Shown in pieces: positions 44,677 to 53,269 of a DNA stretch of 64,000 nucleotides. A program made the position numbers and the translations under genes. The stretch comes from Methanomassiliicoccales archaeon. Its GTDB lineage: Archaea > Thermoplasmatota > Thermoplasmata > Methanomassiliicoccales > JAAEEP01. The stretch lies in contig JAAEEP010000005.1 of the NCBI GenBank assembly GCA_013415695.1, forward strand, positions 1 to 64,000, in the 5' to 3' direction. The first letter of the stretch is position 1, and each line of letters opens with the position of its first letter. Under the pieces are notes generated by a model. The model saw nothing but the letters and a program-made list of their open reading frames with translations, was not told the DNA's origin and searched no databases.

Positions 44677-45780
44677 GTGACCATATCCGAGGAAGAAACT
44701 ATAATTATTGGATGGGGTTTGAGGGACATGGCCGGTGAACTGGTCGATGAAAGCGTGATCTTGGAGGACGAGGCGGAGGCCAGCCAGATATACAATAAGG
44801 GGTTCTATGGATATCCTCTTTCAGGCGGCGGTCTCGAGCTTGACCTCCTGGAAGCATCATATCTCATGGAGTGCGGGAGGCTAGAAATACTCCAAGAAGG
44901 GATGGCGGTCGAACCTTCCAAAATGGCAAGGATGGGCGCTGAGGCTTACGAGGATTTCGAGATCAAGTTCATCGTCTACAGGGACCTCAGACAGCGGGGC
45001 TACGTGGTGAAGGCACACTCAGGGGATTTTGATTTCAGAGTATTCCCCCGAGGTGGCACGCCAACCTCGACACAAACGAAGTACTGGGTGATGGCCATAT
45101 CGGAGAGGGCTGTCTTTGACATAGGGGCCTTCCTCGAGCAGTTGAAGAAGGCCAATCGCACCCGGAAGGACCTGCTCCTGGCCGTGGTGGATGAGGAAGG
45201 CGACATCACCTTCTACCAAGCAACTAACAGTGAGCCAAAGGGGACTGATCCAGGTCCAGGTGATAGTGGTTCAGTTGGTCTTCTCGTGGAGGACCGAGTG
45301 CTCGTCTTTGATGAGGATCATGCAAAGGCGCTCTTCGAGAGAGGGTACTTCGGGAAGTCGTTGGGTCAAAGCCTTCAACTCTCTCTGATAGAGACCGCGT
45401 TCCTTCTTGAGAATGATGTGATAGAGCTCAGAAGCGCGGCTAGTGGCAGGAAACTCTCATCCAAGGGATTCCGAAGAATGGCTTCCAAGATGCAGCCAGA
45501 CTTTGAGCTCAGGCTTAATACATACCGCGATCTACGAAAGAAGGGCCTGGTAGTCAAGACGGGGTTTAAGTACGGTTGCCATTTCAGGGTCTACGAGAGA
45601 AACCCTCAGAAGATTCATGCCAGGTATCTTGTTCACGCGGTTCCAGATGGATACCAAGCCAGTTGGCCCGAGATTTCTAGGGCCGTGAGGTTGGCTCATG
45701 GGGTGAAGAAGGAGATTCTATTCGGAAGAGTCTGTGAAGACAAGGTCGATTATCTCAGGCTCAAAAGGATTCGCCCCTGA
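44677..45780 (+). CDS. endA: tRNA-splicing endonuclease, fused two-repeat form
   Basis: Cuts intron-containing pre-tRNA at bulge-helix-bulge sites. Two homologous repeats of about 180 residues are fused, as in euryarchaeal alpha-2-type enzymes. The second repeat keeps the catalytic set: tyrosine in FKYGCHFRVYE, histidine in IHARYLVHAV, and lysine in RLAHGVKKEILF. The first repeat (EDFEIKFIVYRDLRQRGYVV, DFDFRVFPRG) lacks the histidine-lysine pair and is structural. The 367 residues fit. It is GTG-initiated and divergent from the heat-shock regulator. Confidence 0.93.
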   Translation: MTISEEETIIIGWGLRDMAGELVDESVILEDEAEASQIYNKGFYGYPLSGGGLELDLLEASYLMECGRLEILQEGMAVEPSKMARMGAEAYEDFEIKFIVYRDLRQRGYVVKAHSGDFDFRVFPRGGTPTSTQTKYWVMAISERAVFDIGAFLEQLKKANRTRKDLLLAVVDEEGDITFYQATNSEPKGTDPGPGDSGSVGLLVEDRVLVFDEDHAKALFERGYFGKSLGQSLQLSLIETAFLLENDVIELRSAASGRKLSSKGFRRMASKMQPDFELRLNTYRDLRKKGLVVKTGFKYGCHFRVYERNPQKIHARYLVHAVPDGYQASWPEISRAVRLAHGVKKEILFGRVCEDKVDYLRLKRIRP

Positions 45781-45785
45781 AGGGC

Positions 45786-46733
45786 CTATGATGATTGAGG
45801 TTCACCCTTCGATTCTTCTTCCTTAGGGGATGGAGAGAGTATCGCCTGCTTCATCTCGGCTGCTCCAGCATAGTCCTCGGGATCAAGCTCCATTGCGGTA
45901 TCGAGCATCTCCAGGGCTTCATTCTCTTTGTCAATATTCTTGAGAATGCGAGCCATTTTCACCATGAAATAACTCCTCTTCCTGGTGAATTCAGTGTTCT
46001 TGATCGCCTCTGTGTAGGCATCCAACGCTCCATCGTTGTCTCCCGTTTTCAATAGGTTCTCACCCAGCTTGGCATACTGAGATGCACGGGTCTCAGGAGA
46101 ATCCAGCTCCTGAATGGACTGGTTCAAGGATTCGATGGTCTTGGTGATTGCGTCCATACTCTCAATGGGGGTTCCGCAATTGGGGCAGATTGCCACGGTT
46201 TCCTCGAGTTCCATCCCACAGTTGCCGCAGTGTTTCATGAGCTTGGTTCCGCAGTAGGGACAGGACTCCCAATTTATCTCCACCACTTCATGGCAGGTTG
46301 GGCACTCAGAGGCAACCTTGACCGTTGGACCAGCCAGACGCTTCAAGGTCTTCTCTATCTCTTCAGCAGGGGGCATGAAGAGATCCTTGCGGCGGTAGAT
46401 GACCAGCAGCAGTCCCAATTCCCCAACACCCATGATCACGTTGGCATAAAGATACCAATCCCTTGCCAGGAAGATCATTATCACCCTGGCCAGCAAGGCG
46501 AGTAGGAGTGCATTGACAACCCCATTCCAGCCTCCGACCTCCCCCTTAAAAGAGACTCTCGAAGCTCCTATCTCAAAGCTGGCAAGAAGAATGAAGATCA
46601 GGGTAAGGACGATGCCAATCACGGTGTCTACTTGTGAATAATAGATTAGTATCATGGGTGAGATCAACGTGATTATTCCGCCGATCAACATCCAGATGCC
46701 GGACACTCTTAGAAAGGCAGGAACTTTAGTCAA
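45786..46733 (-). CDS. Membrane protein with double zinc ribbon and TPR repeats
   Basis: A 315-residue protein. Residues 1-110 hold four to five TM segments (VSGIWMLIGGIITLISPMI and others). Next is a double zinc-ribbon (CPTCHEVVEINWESCPYCG, then CGNCGMELEETVAICPNCG). The C-terminal third holds two to three TPR-like helical pairs (AKLGENLLKTGDNDGALDAY, ENEALEMLDTAMELDPEDY) and an acidic tail. The TTG start has GAGGT about 6 bases upstream. The function is unknown; such proteins may assemble membrane complexes. Confidence 0.8.
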   Translation of the reverse strand: MTKVPAFLRVSGIWMLIGGIITLISPMILIYYSQVDTVIGIVLTLIFILLASFEIGASRVSFKGEVGGWNGVVNALLLALLARVIMIFLARDWYLYANVIMGVGELGLLLVIYRRKDLFMPPAEEIEKTLKRLAGPTVKVASECPTCHEVVEINWESCPYCGTKLMKHCGNCGMELEETVAICPNCGTPIESMDAITKTIESLNQSIQELDSPETRASQYAKLGENLLKTGDNDGALDAYTEAIKNTEFTRKRSYFMVKMARILKNIDKENEALEMLDTAMELDPEDYAGAAEMKQAILSPSPKEEESKGEPQSS

Positions 46734-46817
46734 TAGCTCAACCTCGTCTGTGAATCAGGAACCAGCGTTATATAGGTTTCCAGAATCCTACCCACATAGG
46801 CAGGAAATTCCAGACAT

Positions 46818-47756
46818 TCAGAGCTGTATTTCGATGCCAAGCTTCTCTGTCAGTTCCTTGTACCTGTTCCTTATGGTGACCTCTGTCACACCTGCAATGT
46901 CCGCTACCTCCCTCTGGGTTCTCCTCTCATTGCATAGAATGGAGGCTATGTAGATAGCGGCAGCTGCAACCCCAGTAGGTCCTCGACCTGAAGTCAGCTC
47001 CTTCTTTGCCGCATCCTTCAATATCTCCGCCGCCTTGGACTGGACCTCTCCACTGAGCTTGAGCTCAGAGCAGAATCTCTGTATGTAATCCTGTGGGCGG
47101 GTGGGCATTAACTTGAGCTTGAGTTCTCTGGTCATGAATCTATAGGTGCGCCCGATCTCCTTACGGCCAACGCGCGACGAGTTTGCCACTTCATCGAGTG
47201 TACGAGGAACACCACACTGCCTGCAGGCTGCGTAGAGCGAAGCGGCCACAACGCCCTCGATGCTTCTTCCCCTGATCAGGTTCTTGTTCACGGCTTTCCT
47301 GTAGACCATGGCAGCCGTCTCCCTTACATTCCTGGGCAGACCCATGGCTGAGGCCATTCTATCCAGCTCACTGAGTGCGAACGCCAAGTTCCTCTCAGTG
47401 GCATTCGACACACGGATCCTTCTCTGCCACTTCCTCAACCGGTAAAGCTGAGCCCTGTTCCTGGTGGGGATGCTCTTTCCGTAAGAATCCTTGTTCTTCC
47501 ATGAGATCTCGGTGGAGAGACCCTTGTCATGGATCGTATAGGTCATGGGGGCTCCAGTCCTGGCCCTCTTTTCTCCCTGTTCGACGTCGAAGGCCCTCCA
47601 TTCGGGTCCCTGGTCTATGAACTGATCGTCAATCACCAGTCCGCAATCCTCGCATATGAGCTCTCCCCGCTCGTAATCTCGAACGAGGTGCTTGCTTGAG
47701 CACTCGGGGCAGCGCTCAATCTCTTCGGTGCCTTCTCTTACCTTTGCCATTGTCAT
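46818..47756 (-). CDS. tfb: Transcription initiation factor TFB (TFIIB)
   Basis: Recruits RNA polymerase to TBP-bound promoters. The N-terminal zinc ribbon ([20 protein letters not shown]...CEDC) is followed by the B-finger/reader, then two cyclin-like repeats (about residues 110-200 and 210-300). The C-terminal helix-turn-helix ([20 protein letters not shown]) reads the BRE. The 312 residues are normal. Its start overlaps the end of gar1 by about 40 bases. Confidence 0.96.
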   Translation of the reverse strand: MTMAKVREGTEEIERCPECSSKHLVRDYERGELICEDCGLVIDDQFIDQGPEWRAFDVEQGEKRARTGAPMTYTIHDKGLSTEISWKNKDSYGKSIPTRNRAQLYRLRKWQRRIRVSNATERNLAFALSELDRMASAMGLPRNVRETAAMVYRKAVNKNLIRGRSIEGVVAASLYAACRQCGVPRTLDEVANSSRVGRKEIGRTYRFMTRELKLKLMPTRPQDYIQRFCSELKLSGEVQSKAAEILKDAAKKELTSGRGPTGVAAAAIYIASILCNERRTQREVADIAGVTEVTIRNRYKELTEKLGIEIQL

Positions 47757-47985
47757 CGACCCCTTCGATAAAGACCTTTTTTCCTATCATTCCAATCAGG
47801 TTGATCTCTCCAGTGGTATCTATTGAGATGTAGGGGGTGTCAACAGGTCCGAAGACCCTCCTCACCCGGCCTATAGCCCTCTTGCGGTTGTCCACGACCT
47901 TCGATTTGGGAGGTGGAGTGATACTCGCTCTGACAATCATTTTACCATCAAAAGCGATTTCTTGGACGGTGCCTAGAACCTTCAT
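47716..47985 (-). CDS. gar1: H/ACA ribonucleoprotein protein Gar1
   Basis: Small (89-residue) beta-barrel protein of the archaeal H/ACA pseudouridylation complex, working with Cbf5, Nop10 and L7Ae. [20 protein letters not shown], then [17 protein letters not shown] is the Gar1 core, ending in a basic tail ([10 protein letters not shown]). GGTGAGGA precedes ATG 47985; a TATA-like TATATA lies at 48044-48049. The order gar1-tfb is common in euryarchaea. Confidence 0.93.
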   Translation of the reverse strand: MKVLGTVQEIAFDGKMIVRASITPPPKSKVVDNRKRAIGRVRRVFGPVDTPYISIDTTGEINLIGMIGKKVFIEGVDDNGKGKRRHRRD

Positions 47986-48170
47986 TTCCTCACCGTAAGA
48001 GACTTATATCGACCGGCGACTTCCCTCTACATTCTAGAGCTGGTATATAAATATTTCGTAAAGACTTAATATATTTCGGTTCTCGCAGGAAAAAATCTGG
48101 CTCCCCTCTGCGTCCGTGTTAACATATGTCACATGGCTGCGAAAGACGATCGACCGCCGCCCATCAAAGA

Positions 48171-48177
48171 ATATAAG
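48171..48177 (+). promoter_or_regulatory. TATA box of the phosphopantothenate synthesis gene
   Basis: ATATAAG is centred about 27 bases before GTG 48201, fitting a leaderless start there. The tandem GTGs at 48180 would lie upstream of the transcript start. Confidence 0.45.
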
Positions 48178-48200
48178 TTGTGGTGTTCATTCATTCAGTC

Positions 48201-48959
48201 GTGGAGATATCCAAGGACCACCCGAGATACAAATCATTGGCTATAAGAGAGAGGATGGCTGAACTCTCCCGAAGGGGAATAGTTGCCTCCACTGGCCTCA
48301 TTGCCCACGGAAGGGGCGAAGCCTATGACTATCTGCTAGGCGAGAGAACGGTACGAGAGGGGGAGAATGCCGAGAGGGTTGCTGCCGCCTATCTGCTTGA
48401 GGCTAGTAATCCCGTGATATCCATCAACGGCAACGCTGCGGCCCTATGCGCTGAGGATATAATCTCTTTAGCAAAGGCGGTTCCCGCCAAGATGGAGGTG
48501 AATCTCTTTCACAGGAGCGAACAGCGGATTGAAGCTGTCTGTTCGTACATGGAATCCAAGGGGGCGAACCGAATATTGGGTAGAAGTCCAAATGCTAGAC
48601 TTGAAGGAATTGCTTCGGATAGAGCGCTCTGCACCAAGGAGGGCATTTATTCGGCGGACGTGATACTGGTGCCCCTCGAGGATGGTGACAGGGCCGAGGC
48701 GCTTGTTGCGGCAGGCAAGGTCGCAATGGCCATCGATCTTAACCCGCTCTCCCGCACCTCAAGGACAGCGACGGTATCGATCGTCGATGAGGTAACAAGG
48801 GCAATTCCCAACATCGAACGTTATGTGAGCGAATTGAGAACTGATCCAGAAGAGAGGCGCAGGTTGATCGATGATTTCGACAACCAGAGGAATCTCCAGG
48901 GCGTTGCCCGGAGGATGTGCAATAATCTCGTGGGGGATATCGATCAGGGGAAAGCATAA
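48201..48959 (+). CDS. 4-phosphopantoate--beta-alanine ligase (archaeal phosphopantothenate synthetase)
   Basis: The archaeal replacement for bacterial pantothenate synthetase: it joins phosphopantoate and beta-alanine in CoA synthesis. HPRYKSLAIRERMAELSRRG, IAHGRGEAYDYLLGE, NPVISINGNAAALC and VNLFHRSEQR are strong family blocks, and the C-terminus has the DLNPLSRTSRTATVSIVDE segment. About 252 residues. The alternative start is GTG 48180. It is followed 33 bases later by ahcY. Confidence 0.92.
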   Translation: MEISKDHPRYKSLAIRERMAELSRRGIVASTGLIAHGRGEAYDYLLGERTVREGENAERVAAAYLLEASNPVISINGNAAALCAEDIISLAKAVPAKMEVNLFHRSEQRIEAVCSYMESKGANRILGRSPNARLEGIASDRALCTKEGIYSADVILVPLEDGDRAEALVAAGKVAMAIDLNPLSRTSRTATVSIVDEVTRAIPNIERYVSELRTDPEERRRLIDDFDNQRNLQGVARRMCNNLVGDIDQGKA

Positions 48960-48992
48960 GCCCGAAATGCACGATTCGGTGACGGTGTTCCA

Positions 48993-50231
48993 TTGAGCGA
49001 ATTACTCGAGAAGGGGATCCGCAGGCTGGAGTGGGCATTCACTCACATGAAGGTACTGAAGGAGATCCGAGATAGGATGACCAGAGAGGGATCTCTGGAC
49101 GGACTCAGAGTGGGAATGGCTCTGCACGTGGAGGCCAAGACCGGAATGCTGGCGATCACCCTCGCGGAGGCCGGTGCCAAGATCCGCCTCGCAAGCTGCA
49201 ATCCACTCTCCACTGACGATTCTGTTGCACTTGCGCTGAGAGAACACTATGGTCTCGAGGTCTACGCAAGGAAGGGTGAGACCAATGATGAATACTACAG
49301 GAATCTCAACAAGGTCATCGATCTCTCACCGGATTTCGTAGTCGATGACGGAGCGGACCTCATCACCATGCTCCATATGGACAGGACAGATGCTCTTCCA
49401 AAGGTAAAGGGAGGCAACGAAGAGACCACAACCGGAGTAATCCGACTCAGGTCCATGGCCAAAGAGAAGATCTTGCGCTTTCCCATAATCTCCGTCAACG
49501 ACGCCCACATGAAATACCTCTTCGACAACAGGTATGGAACCGGACAATCGACATTTGATGGCTTCATGAACGCCACGAACCTCCTGGTGGCGGGTAAGCG
49601 TCTTGTTGTGGCCGGATACGGCTGGTGCGGTCGGGGAATAGCCATGAGGGCGAAGGGTTTGGGTGCCAACGTCATCGTCACTGAAATCGACCCAATCAGG
49701 GCGATAGAAGCGGTAATGGATGGTTTCCAGGTAATGACCATGATGGAGGCCGCCCCGCTAGCCGATATTATCATCTCCGCCACTGGGGACAAGGACATCA
49801 TTCGACCCGAACACCTCGAGGTGCTCAAGGACGGATGCGTTATGGGAAATTCTGGGCATTTCGACAACGAGATCTCCAGCAGATATCTGTCCGAGCGCGC
49901 GATCTCATCCAGAAGGGCGAGGGACTTCGTGGACGAATACAGGTTCCCAGATGGCAGGAGGGCGTACCTAATAAGCGAGGGACGCCTCATGAACCTGGGC
50001 GCGGGGCAAGGTCACCCCGTGGAGATCATGGACATGAGTTTCTCAATTCAAGCCCTCTCCCTGGAGTACCTCGCCAATAACTGGGAAGGGATGGAACCTT
50101 TGGTCCATGACGTCCCAGCCGAGATCGATGACAGAGTAGCTAGGCTGAAGTTGAAGACCATGGGAATCGAGATAGACGAGCTCACCGAGGCGCAGAGGAA
50201 GTATCTCTCGGGATGGGAAGATGGGACATGA
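48993..50231 (+). CDS. ahcY: S-adenosylhomocysteine hydrolase
   Basis: Removes the product inhibitor of methyltransferases by splitting S-adenosylhomocysteine, or S-inosylhomocysteine in some archaea. The N-terminal substrate domain has MALHVEAKTGMLA, DDGADLI and EETTTG; the central NAD domain has VVAGYGWCGRGIAM; NSGHFDNEI and GQGHPVEIMDMSF follow. Like other archaeal forms (412 residues) it is shorter than the eukaryotic one. TTG start. Its stop overlaps the kinase gene by four bases. Confidence 0.95.
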   Translation: MSELLEKGIRRLEWAFTHMKVLKEIRDRMTREGSLDGLRVGMALHVEAKTGMLAITLAEAGAKIRLASCNPLSTDDSVALALREHYGLEVYARKGETNDEYYRNLNKVIDLSPDFVVDDGADLITMLHMDRTDALPKVKGGNEETTTGVIRLRSMAKEKILRFPIISVNDAHMKYLFDNRYGTGQSTFDGFMNATNLLVAGKRLVVAGYGWCGRGIAMRAKGLGANVIVTEIDPIRAIEAVMDGFQVMTMMEAAPLADIIISATGDKDIIRPEHLEVLKDGCVMGNSGHFDNEISSRYLSERAISSRRARDFVDEYRFPDGRRAYLISEGRLMNLGAGQGHPVEIMDMSFSIQALSLEYLANNWEGMEPLVHDVPAEIDDRVARLKLKTMGIEIDELTEAQRKYLSGWEDGT

Positions 50232-51145
50232 CCGAACCTTACCTTACCGTATACGGCCACGTGGCCCTCGACTACATAATCTCCCTGGAGCGCTTCCCAC
50301 CGATCAATACCTCAATAGATGTATTGGACAAGAGGCTCTACTATGGGGGAACGGCCGCCAACCTCGCTACCACAGCGGCCTCGCTGGGGGTTCCCACCGC
50401 CATTGTCTCCTATGTGGGGGGAGACTTCCCGCAGGACTTCGAAGATTTCATGCGATCGAAAGGGGTGCTGCTAGACGATTTGGTTGTCGTCAAAGGAGAG
50501 CAGACCCCCACGGTATGGGTGGTATCCGATGCTGTGCACGACCAGATAGCATATGTATTCCAGGGGGCTATGAAGGACATGGAGACCTACGAGATCAGGA
50601 CCGACATGGCCGTAAGATCGAAGGAGGTCCATATCTACACTGGGAGACCAGGTTATTATATGCGATTGATGAGAGAGCTCTCCCAGAAAGGCATCAAAAT
50701 ATCCTTCGATCCCGCGCAGGAGATACACCACATCTGGTCAGAGGAGACCTTCTCCGAGGCGCTCCCGATGAGCAGTATCCTTTTCGCCAACCGAGGTGAG
50801 CTGGAAACCGCAATGCGCTATATGAGTGTGAAGGAGCCACAGGAAATGCTCACCCAAGTGGGGGTAATCATTAACACCAGGGGTTCGGAAGGCAGCGTCA
50901 TCTACACCATCGAGGAGGAGATCCATGTTCCCGCCATCAAGACCAAGAAAGTGGTGGATACAACCGGAGCGGGTGACGCCTTCAGAGCAGGGTTCTATGC
51001 TGGGAGATACCGTGGGTACGACCTTCACGATTGCGCCATTCTTGGAAGTGCAACCTCCTCCTTTGCGGTGGAGTCCATGGGAGGCCTCTCGAACATACCA
51101 ATATGGGAAAAGGTCCTTGAACGAGCGGAGGACATGCTAAGGTAA
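50228..51145 (+). CDS. PfkB-family carbohydrate/nucleoside kinase
   Basis: A 305-residue ribokinase-like kinase. The N-terminal GHVALDYIISLERFPP and GGTAANLATTAASLG and the C-terminal DTTGAGDAFRAGF (with the catalytic aspartate) define the family. ATG 50228 overlaps the ahcY stop (ATGA), so the two are made together. Because ahcY releases adenosine, an adenosine or nucleoside kinase role is attractive, but a sugar kinase cannot be excluded. Confidence 0.88.
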   Translation: MTEPYLTVYGHVALDYIISLERFPPINTSIDVLDKRLYYGGTAANLATTAASLGVPTAIVSYVGGDFPQDFEDFMRSKGVLLDDLVVVKGEQTPTVWVVSDAVHDQIAYVFQGAMKDMETYEIRTDMAVRSKEVHIYTGRPGYYMRLMRELSQKGIKISFDPAQEIHHIWSEETFSEALPMSSILFANRGELETAMRYMSVKEPQEMLTQVGVIINTRGSEGSVIYTIEEEIHVPAIKTKKVVDTTGAGDAFRAGFYAGRYRGYDLHDCAILGSATSSFAVESMGGLSNIPIWEKVLERAEDMLR

Positions 51146-51203
51146 CGACGTAAGAGAAGCCAGACCCCCAGAAACCCTCCAATGTGCCAAGAACCAACAA
51201 CGA

Positions 51204-51212
51204 AATATTTAA
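51204..51212 (+). promoter_or_regulatory. TATA box of the Lrp-type ligand-domain gene
   Basis: AATATTTAA is about 40 bases before ATG 51249, placing the start near 51235 and leaving a leader of about 14 bases with GGTAGGAA. Confidence 0.55.
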
Positions 51213-51248
51213 GACCAATCAAGCCGTAAAGGGCCGACAGGTAGGAAT

Positions 51249-51482
51249 ATGGCAGTGGGGTTTGTCCTGATAAGTACCGCTCCGGCCAAAGAGCACGAGG
51301 TATACAATGAACTGCTCAAGGTCAAGGAGGTTGTTGAGCTCCATCCATTATTTGGGGAGTTCGATCTCATCGCCAAGATCGAAGCCGAGGACTTCAATCT
51401 TCTCGGTCAGGTCGTGGTCGATAGGATCAGGTCCATTCCCGGCGTCATAGATACAAAAACGTTGACCGGTATCAAATTCTAA
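51249..51482 (+). CDS. Stand-alone Lrp/AsnC ligand-binding (RAM) domain protein
   Basis: A 77-residue protein equal to the effector-binding domain of Lrp/AsnC regulators with no DNA-binding domain. AVGFVLISTAPAKEHEVYNE, VELHPLFGEFDLIAKIEAED and the final strand VIDTKTLTGIKF match the domain. Stand-alone versions assemble as oligomers and bind amino acids; the target here is unknown. The next gene starts 12 bases later and may be co-transcribed. Confidence 0.9.
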   Translation: MAVGFVLISTAPAKEHEVYNELLKVKEVVELHPLFGEFDLIAKIEAEDFNLLGQVVVDRIRSIPGVIDTKTLTGIKF

Positions 51483-51494
51483 CGGGTGACTACA

Positions 51495-51791
51495 ATGATG
51501 GGATTTTGGGAATTCATAACAATCGTCATTCTGGTCTTCGCATTGTTCATGGTGCTTGCGGGGGCCTTCACCGCCTATTTCGGAAGTGGGAGGAGCCGGG
51601 CTATCGGCGCAGCGCTTCTGATCATAGGCCTAGTGGTGGGAATAATCTGGGTTTATCTTGCGGGGTTCACCGATATCATCGAAGTGACTCTTGCAGATGT
51701 TATTTGGAACGCCTTCCTCTACATCCTGGCCGCAATAATCGGAGCCTTGATCGCAGTTGGCATATTCCTTGTAGCAATAATGAAATCCTGA
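51495..51791 (+). CDS. Hypothetical three-TM membrane protein
   Basis: Not recognised. Ninety-eight residues with three hydrophobic segments (TIVILVFALFMVLAGAF, AIGAALLIIGLVVGIIWVYL, FLYILAAIIGALIAVGIFLV). The short loop after the first segment is basic (GSGRSRA). ATG 51495 has GGGTGA at 51484 as a Shine-Dalgarno sequence; a GTG at 51486 is also in frame. A hairpin terminator follows the stop directly. Confidence 0.65.
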   Translation: MMGFWEFITIVILVFALFMVLAGAFTAYFGSGRSRAIGAALLIIGLVVGIIWVYLAGFTDIIEVTLADVIWNAFLYILAAIIGALIAVGIFLVAIMKS

Positions 51792-51827
51792 GCTGAGCTT
51801 GAAAACTCAGCCTTTCGAAATTTTTTT
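51792..51827 (+). terminator. Hairpin and T7 terminator
   Basis: GCTGAG (51792-51797) pairs with CTCAGC (51806-51811), followed by TTTCGAAA and seven Ts. It ends the unit with the Lrp-type domain and separates it from purE, whose TATA probably lies in the same AT-rich stretch. Confidence 0.7.
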
Positions 51828-51854
51828 ATTCTATTACTCTTTGAGTGAACACTA

Positions 51855-52325
51855 ATGCCAGACGTCCTAGTGGTTCTGGGAAGTAAAAGTGACCTCGATG
51901 TCGGCCGCAAGGCCATTGCGATTCTAGAACAATTCGATGTAGAGGCGAAGATGGTCGTTGCCTCTGCCCATCGCACGCCTGAGCGGGTCAAGGAAATGGT
52001 GGAAACCAGCTCCGCCAAGGTGTTCATTGCGATTGCAGGGCTTTCCGCTGCGTTGCCCGGAGTCATCGCCTCCACGACCCCGAGGCCTGTCATTGGGGTA
52101 CCGGTCAGTGGAAAGATGAATCTCGACTCCGTTCTGTCGGTGCTGCAAATGCCCCCGGGGATTCCCGTAGCAGCCGTTGGGCTGGACCGTGGAGAGAACG
52201 CGTCACTGCTTGCGATAAGCATCCTGGCGCTTTCCGACGAGAAGCTCAACAAGAAGCTCCTCGAATACAGAGAGGAGCTGGCTGACAAGGTGATCAAGGA
52301 CTCCATGGAGGTTGAGGATTCTTGA
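51855..52325 (+). CDS. purE: Phosphoribosylaminoimidazole carboxylase/mutase PurE
   Basis: Carboxylates aminoimidazole ribonucleotide, or moves a carboxylate, in purine synthesis. VLVVLGSKSDLDVGRKA, VASAHRTPERVKEM, AIAGLSAALPGVIAS and RPVIGVPVSGKMNLDSVLSV are the PurE phosphate- and base-binding loops. The 156 residues are normal. No purK lies nearby, so it may use CO2 directly (class II) or use a PurK outside the window. Its stop overlaps guaAb by one base. Confidence 0.93.
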   Translation: MPDVLVVLGSKSDLDVGRKAIAILEQFDVEAKMVVASAHRTPERVKEMVETSSAKVFIAIAGLSAALPGVIASTTPRPVIGVPVSGKMNLDSVLSVLQMPPGIPVAAVGLDRGENASLLAISILALSDEKLNKKLLEYREELADKVIKDSMEVEDS

Positions 52326-53269
52326 TGGACCCAAAGGAATTCGTGGACGAATCGGTGGAGATACTGCGCTCCTCGATCGAGGGGAGAGCGATCATCGCCT
52401 GTTCCGGTGGCGTGGACAGCACCGTGGCCGCGGTCTTGGTCAGCAGGGCTATTGGGGACCAGTTGCTGACGATCTACGTCGACAACGGGTTGATGAGGAA
52501 GGGCGAGACGGAGAGCGTGAGCGGCATCCTCACGCGCCTAGGGGTCAACTTCAAGATTGTGAACGCTGAGGACGAGTTCCTTGAGGCGTTGAAGGGCGTG
52601 ATAGACCCCGAGGAAAAGAGGAAGATCATCGGTGAGAAGTTCATCCGCGTCTTTGAAAGGGAGGCGAAGGAATACGATGCCGAATATCTTGTCCAGGGTA
52701 CAATCGCTCCCGATTGGATCGAGAGCGGAGATCACGTCAGGGACACGATCAAGAGCCACCATAATGTTGGTGGGCTTCCTGAAGACATGCATCTCAAGCT
52801 TGTGGAGCCTCTCAGGGATCTCTACAAGGACGAGGTTAGGAAGGTCGCCCGATTCCTTGGCATCGATGTCTCGGAGCGGCAGCCATTCCCCGGACCAGCG
52901 CTTGCGATAAGAGTCATCGGCGAGGTTACAAAGGACTCAATAGAGATCGTGAGAGAGGCCTGTGCAATTACCGAGGAGGAGATAGAGAAAGCCGCTGCCC
53001 TGGGAGAGATGGAAATGCCCTGGCAGTACTTTGCGGCATTCCTTCCCGTGATGTCGGTGGGCGTCCATGGTGATCAAAGAGCATATGGGGGCACAGTGTC
53101 CGTTAGAGCCGTGGAGTCCATTGATGGAATGAGCGCCGCCTATTCCAAGATTCCTCACGATGTACTGGACAGAATATCCAGAAGGATCACCAACGAGATG
53201 AAGGACAGGGTGAACCGGGTGGTCTATGACATCACCAACAAGCCCCCGGCAACTATTGAGTGGGAGTGA
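52325..53269 (+). CDS. guaAb: GMP synthase subunit B (ATP pyrophosphatase)
   Basis: Amidates XMP to GMP with ammonia from the separate glutaminase subunit. The PP-loop SGGVDSTVAAVLVSRA, then VDNGLMRKGE, AEYLVQGTIAPDWIESG and the C-terminal dimerisation domain RPYG-like block (GDQRAYGGTVSVRAVES) are visible. The 314 residues match the archaeal two-subunit form. ATG 52325 overlaps the purE stop (TGATG). Confidence 0.95.
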   Translation: MDPKEFVDESVEILRSSIEGRAIIACSGGVDSTVAAVLVSRAIGDQLLTIYVDNGLMRKGETESVSGILTRLGVNFKIVNAEDEFLEALKGVIDPEEKRKIIGEKFIRVFEREAKEYDAEYLVQGTIAPDWIESGDHVRDTIKSHHNVGGLPEDMHLKLVEPLRDLYKDEVRKVARFLGIDVSERQPFPGPALAIRVIGEVTKDSIEIVREACAITEEEIEKAAALGEMEMPWQYFAAFLPVMSVGVHGDQRAYGGTVSVRAVESIDGMSAAYSKIPHDVLDRISRRITNEMKDRVNRVVYDITNKPPATIEWE

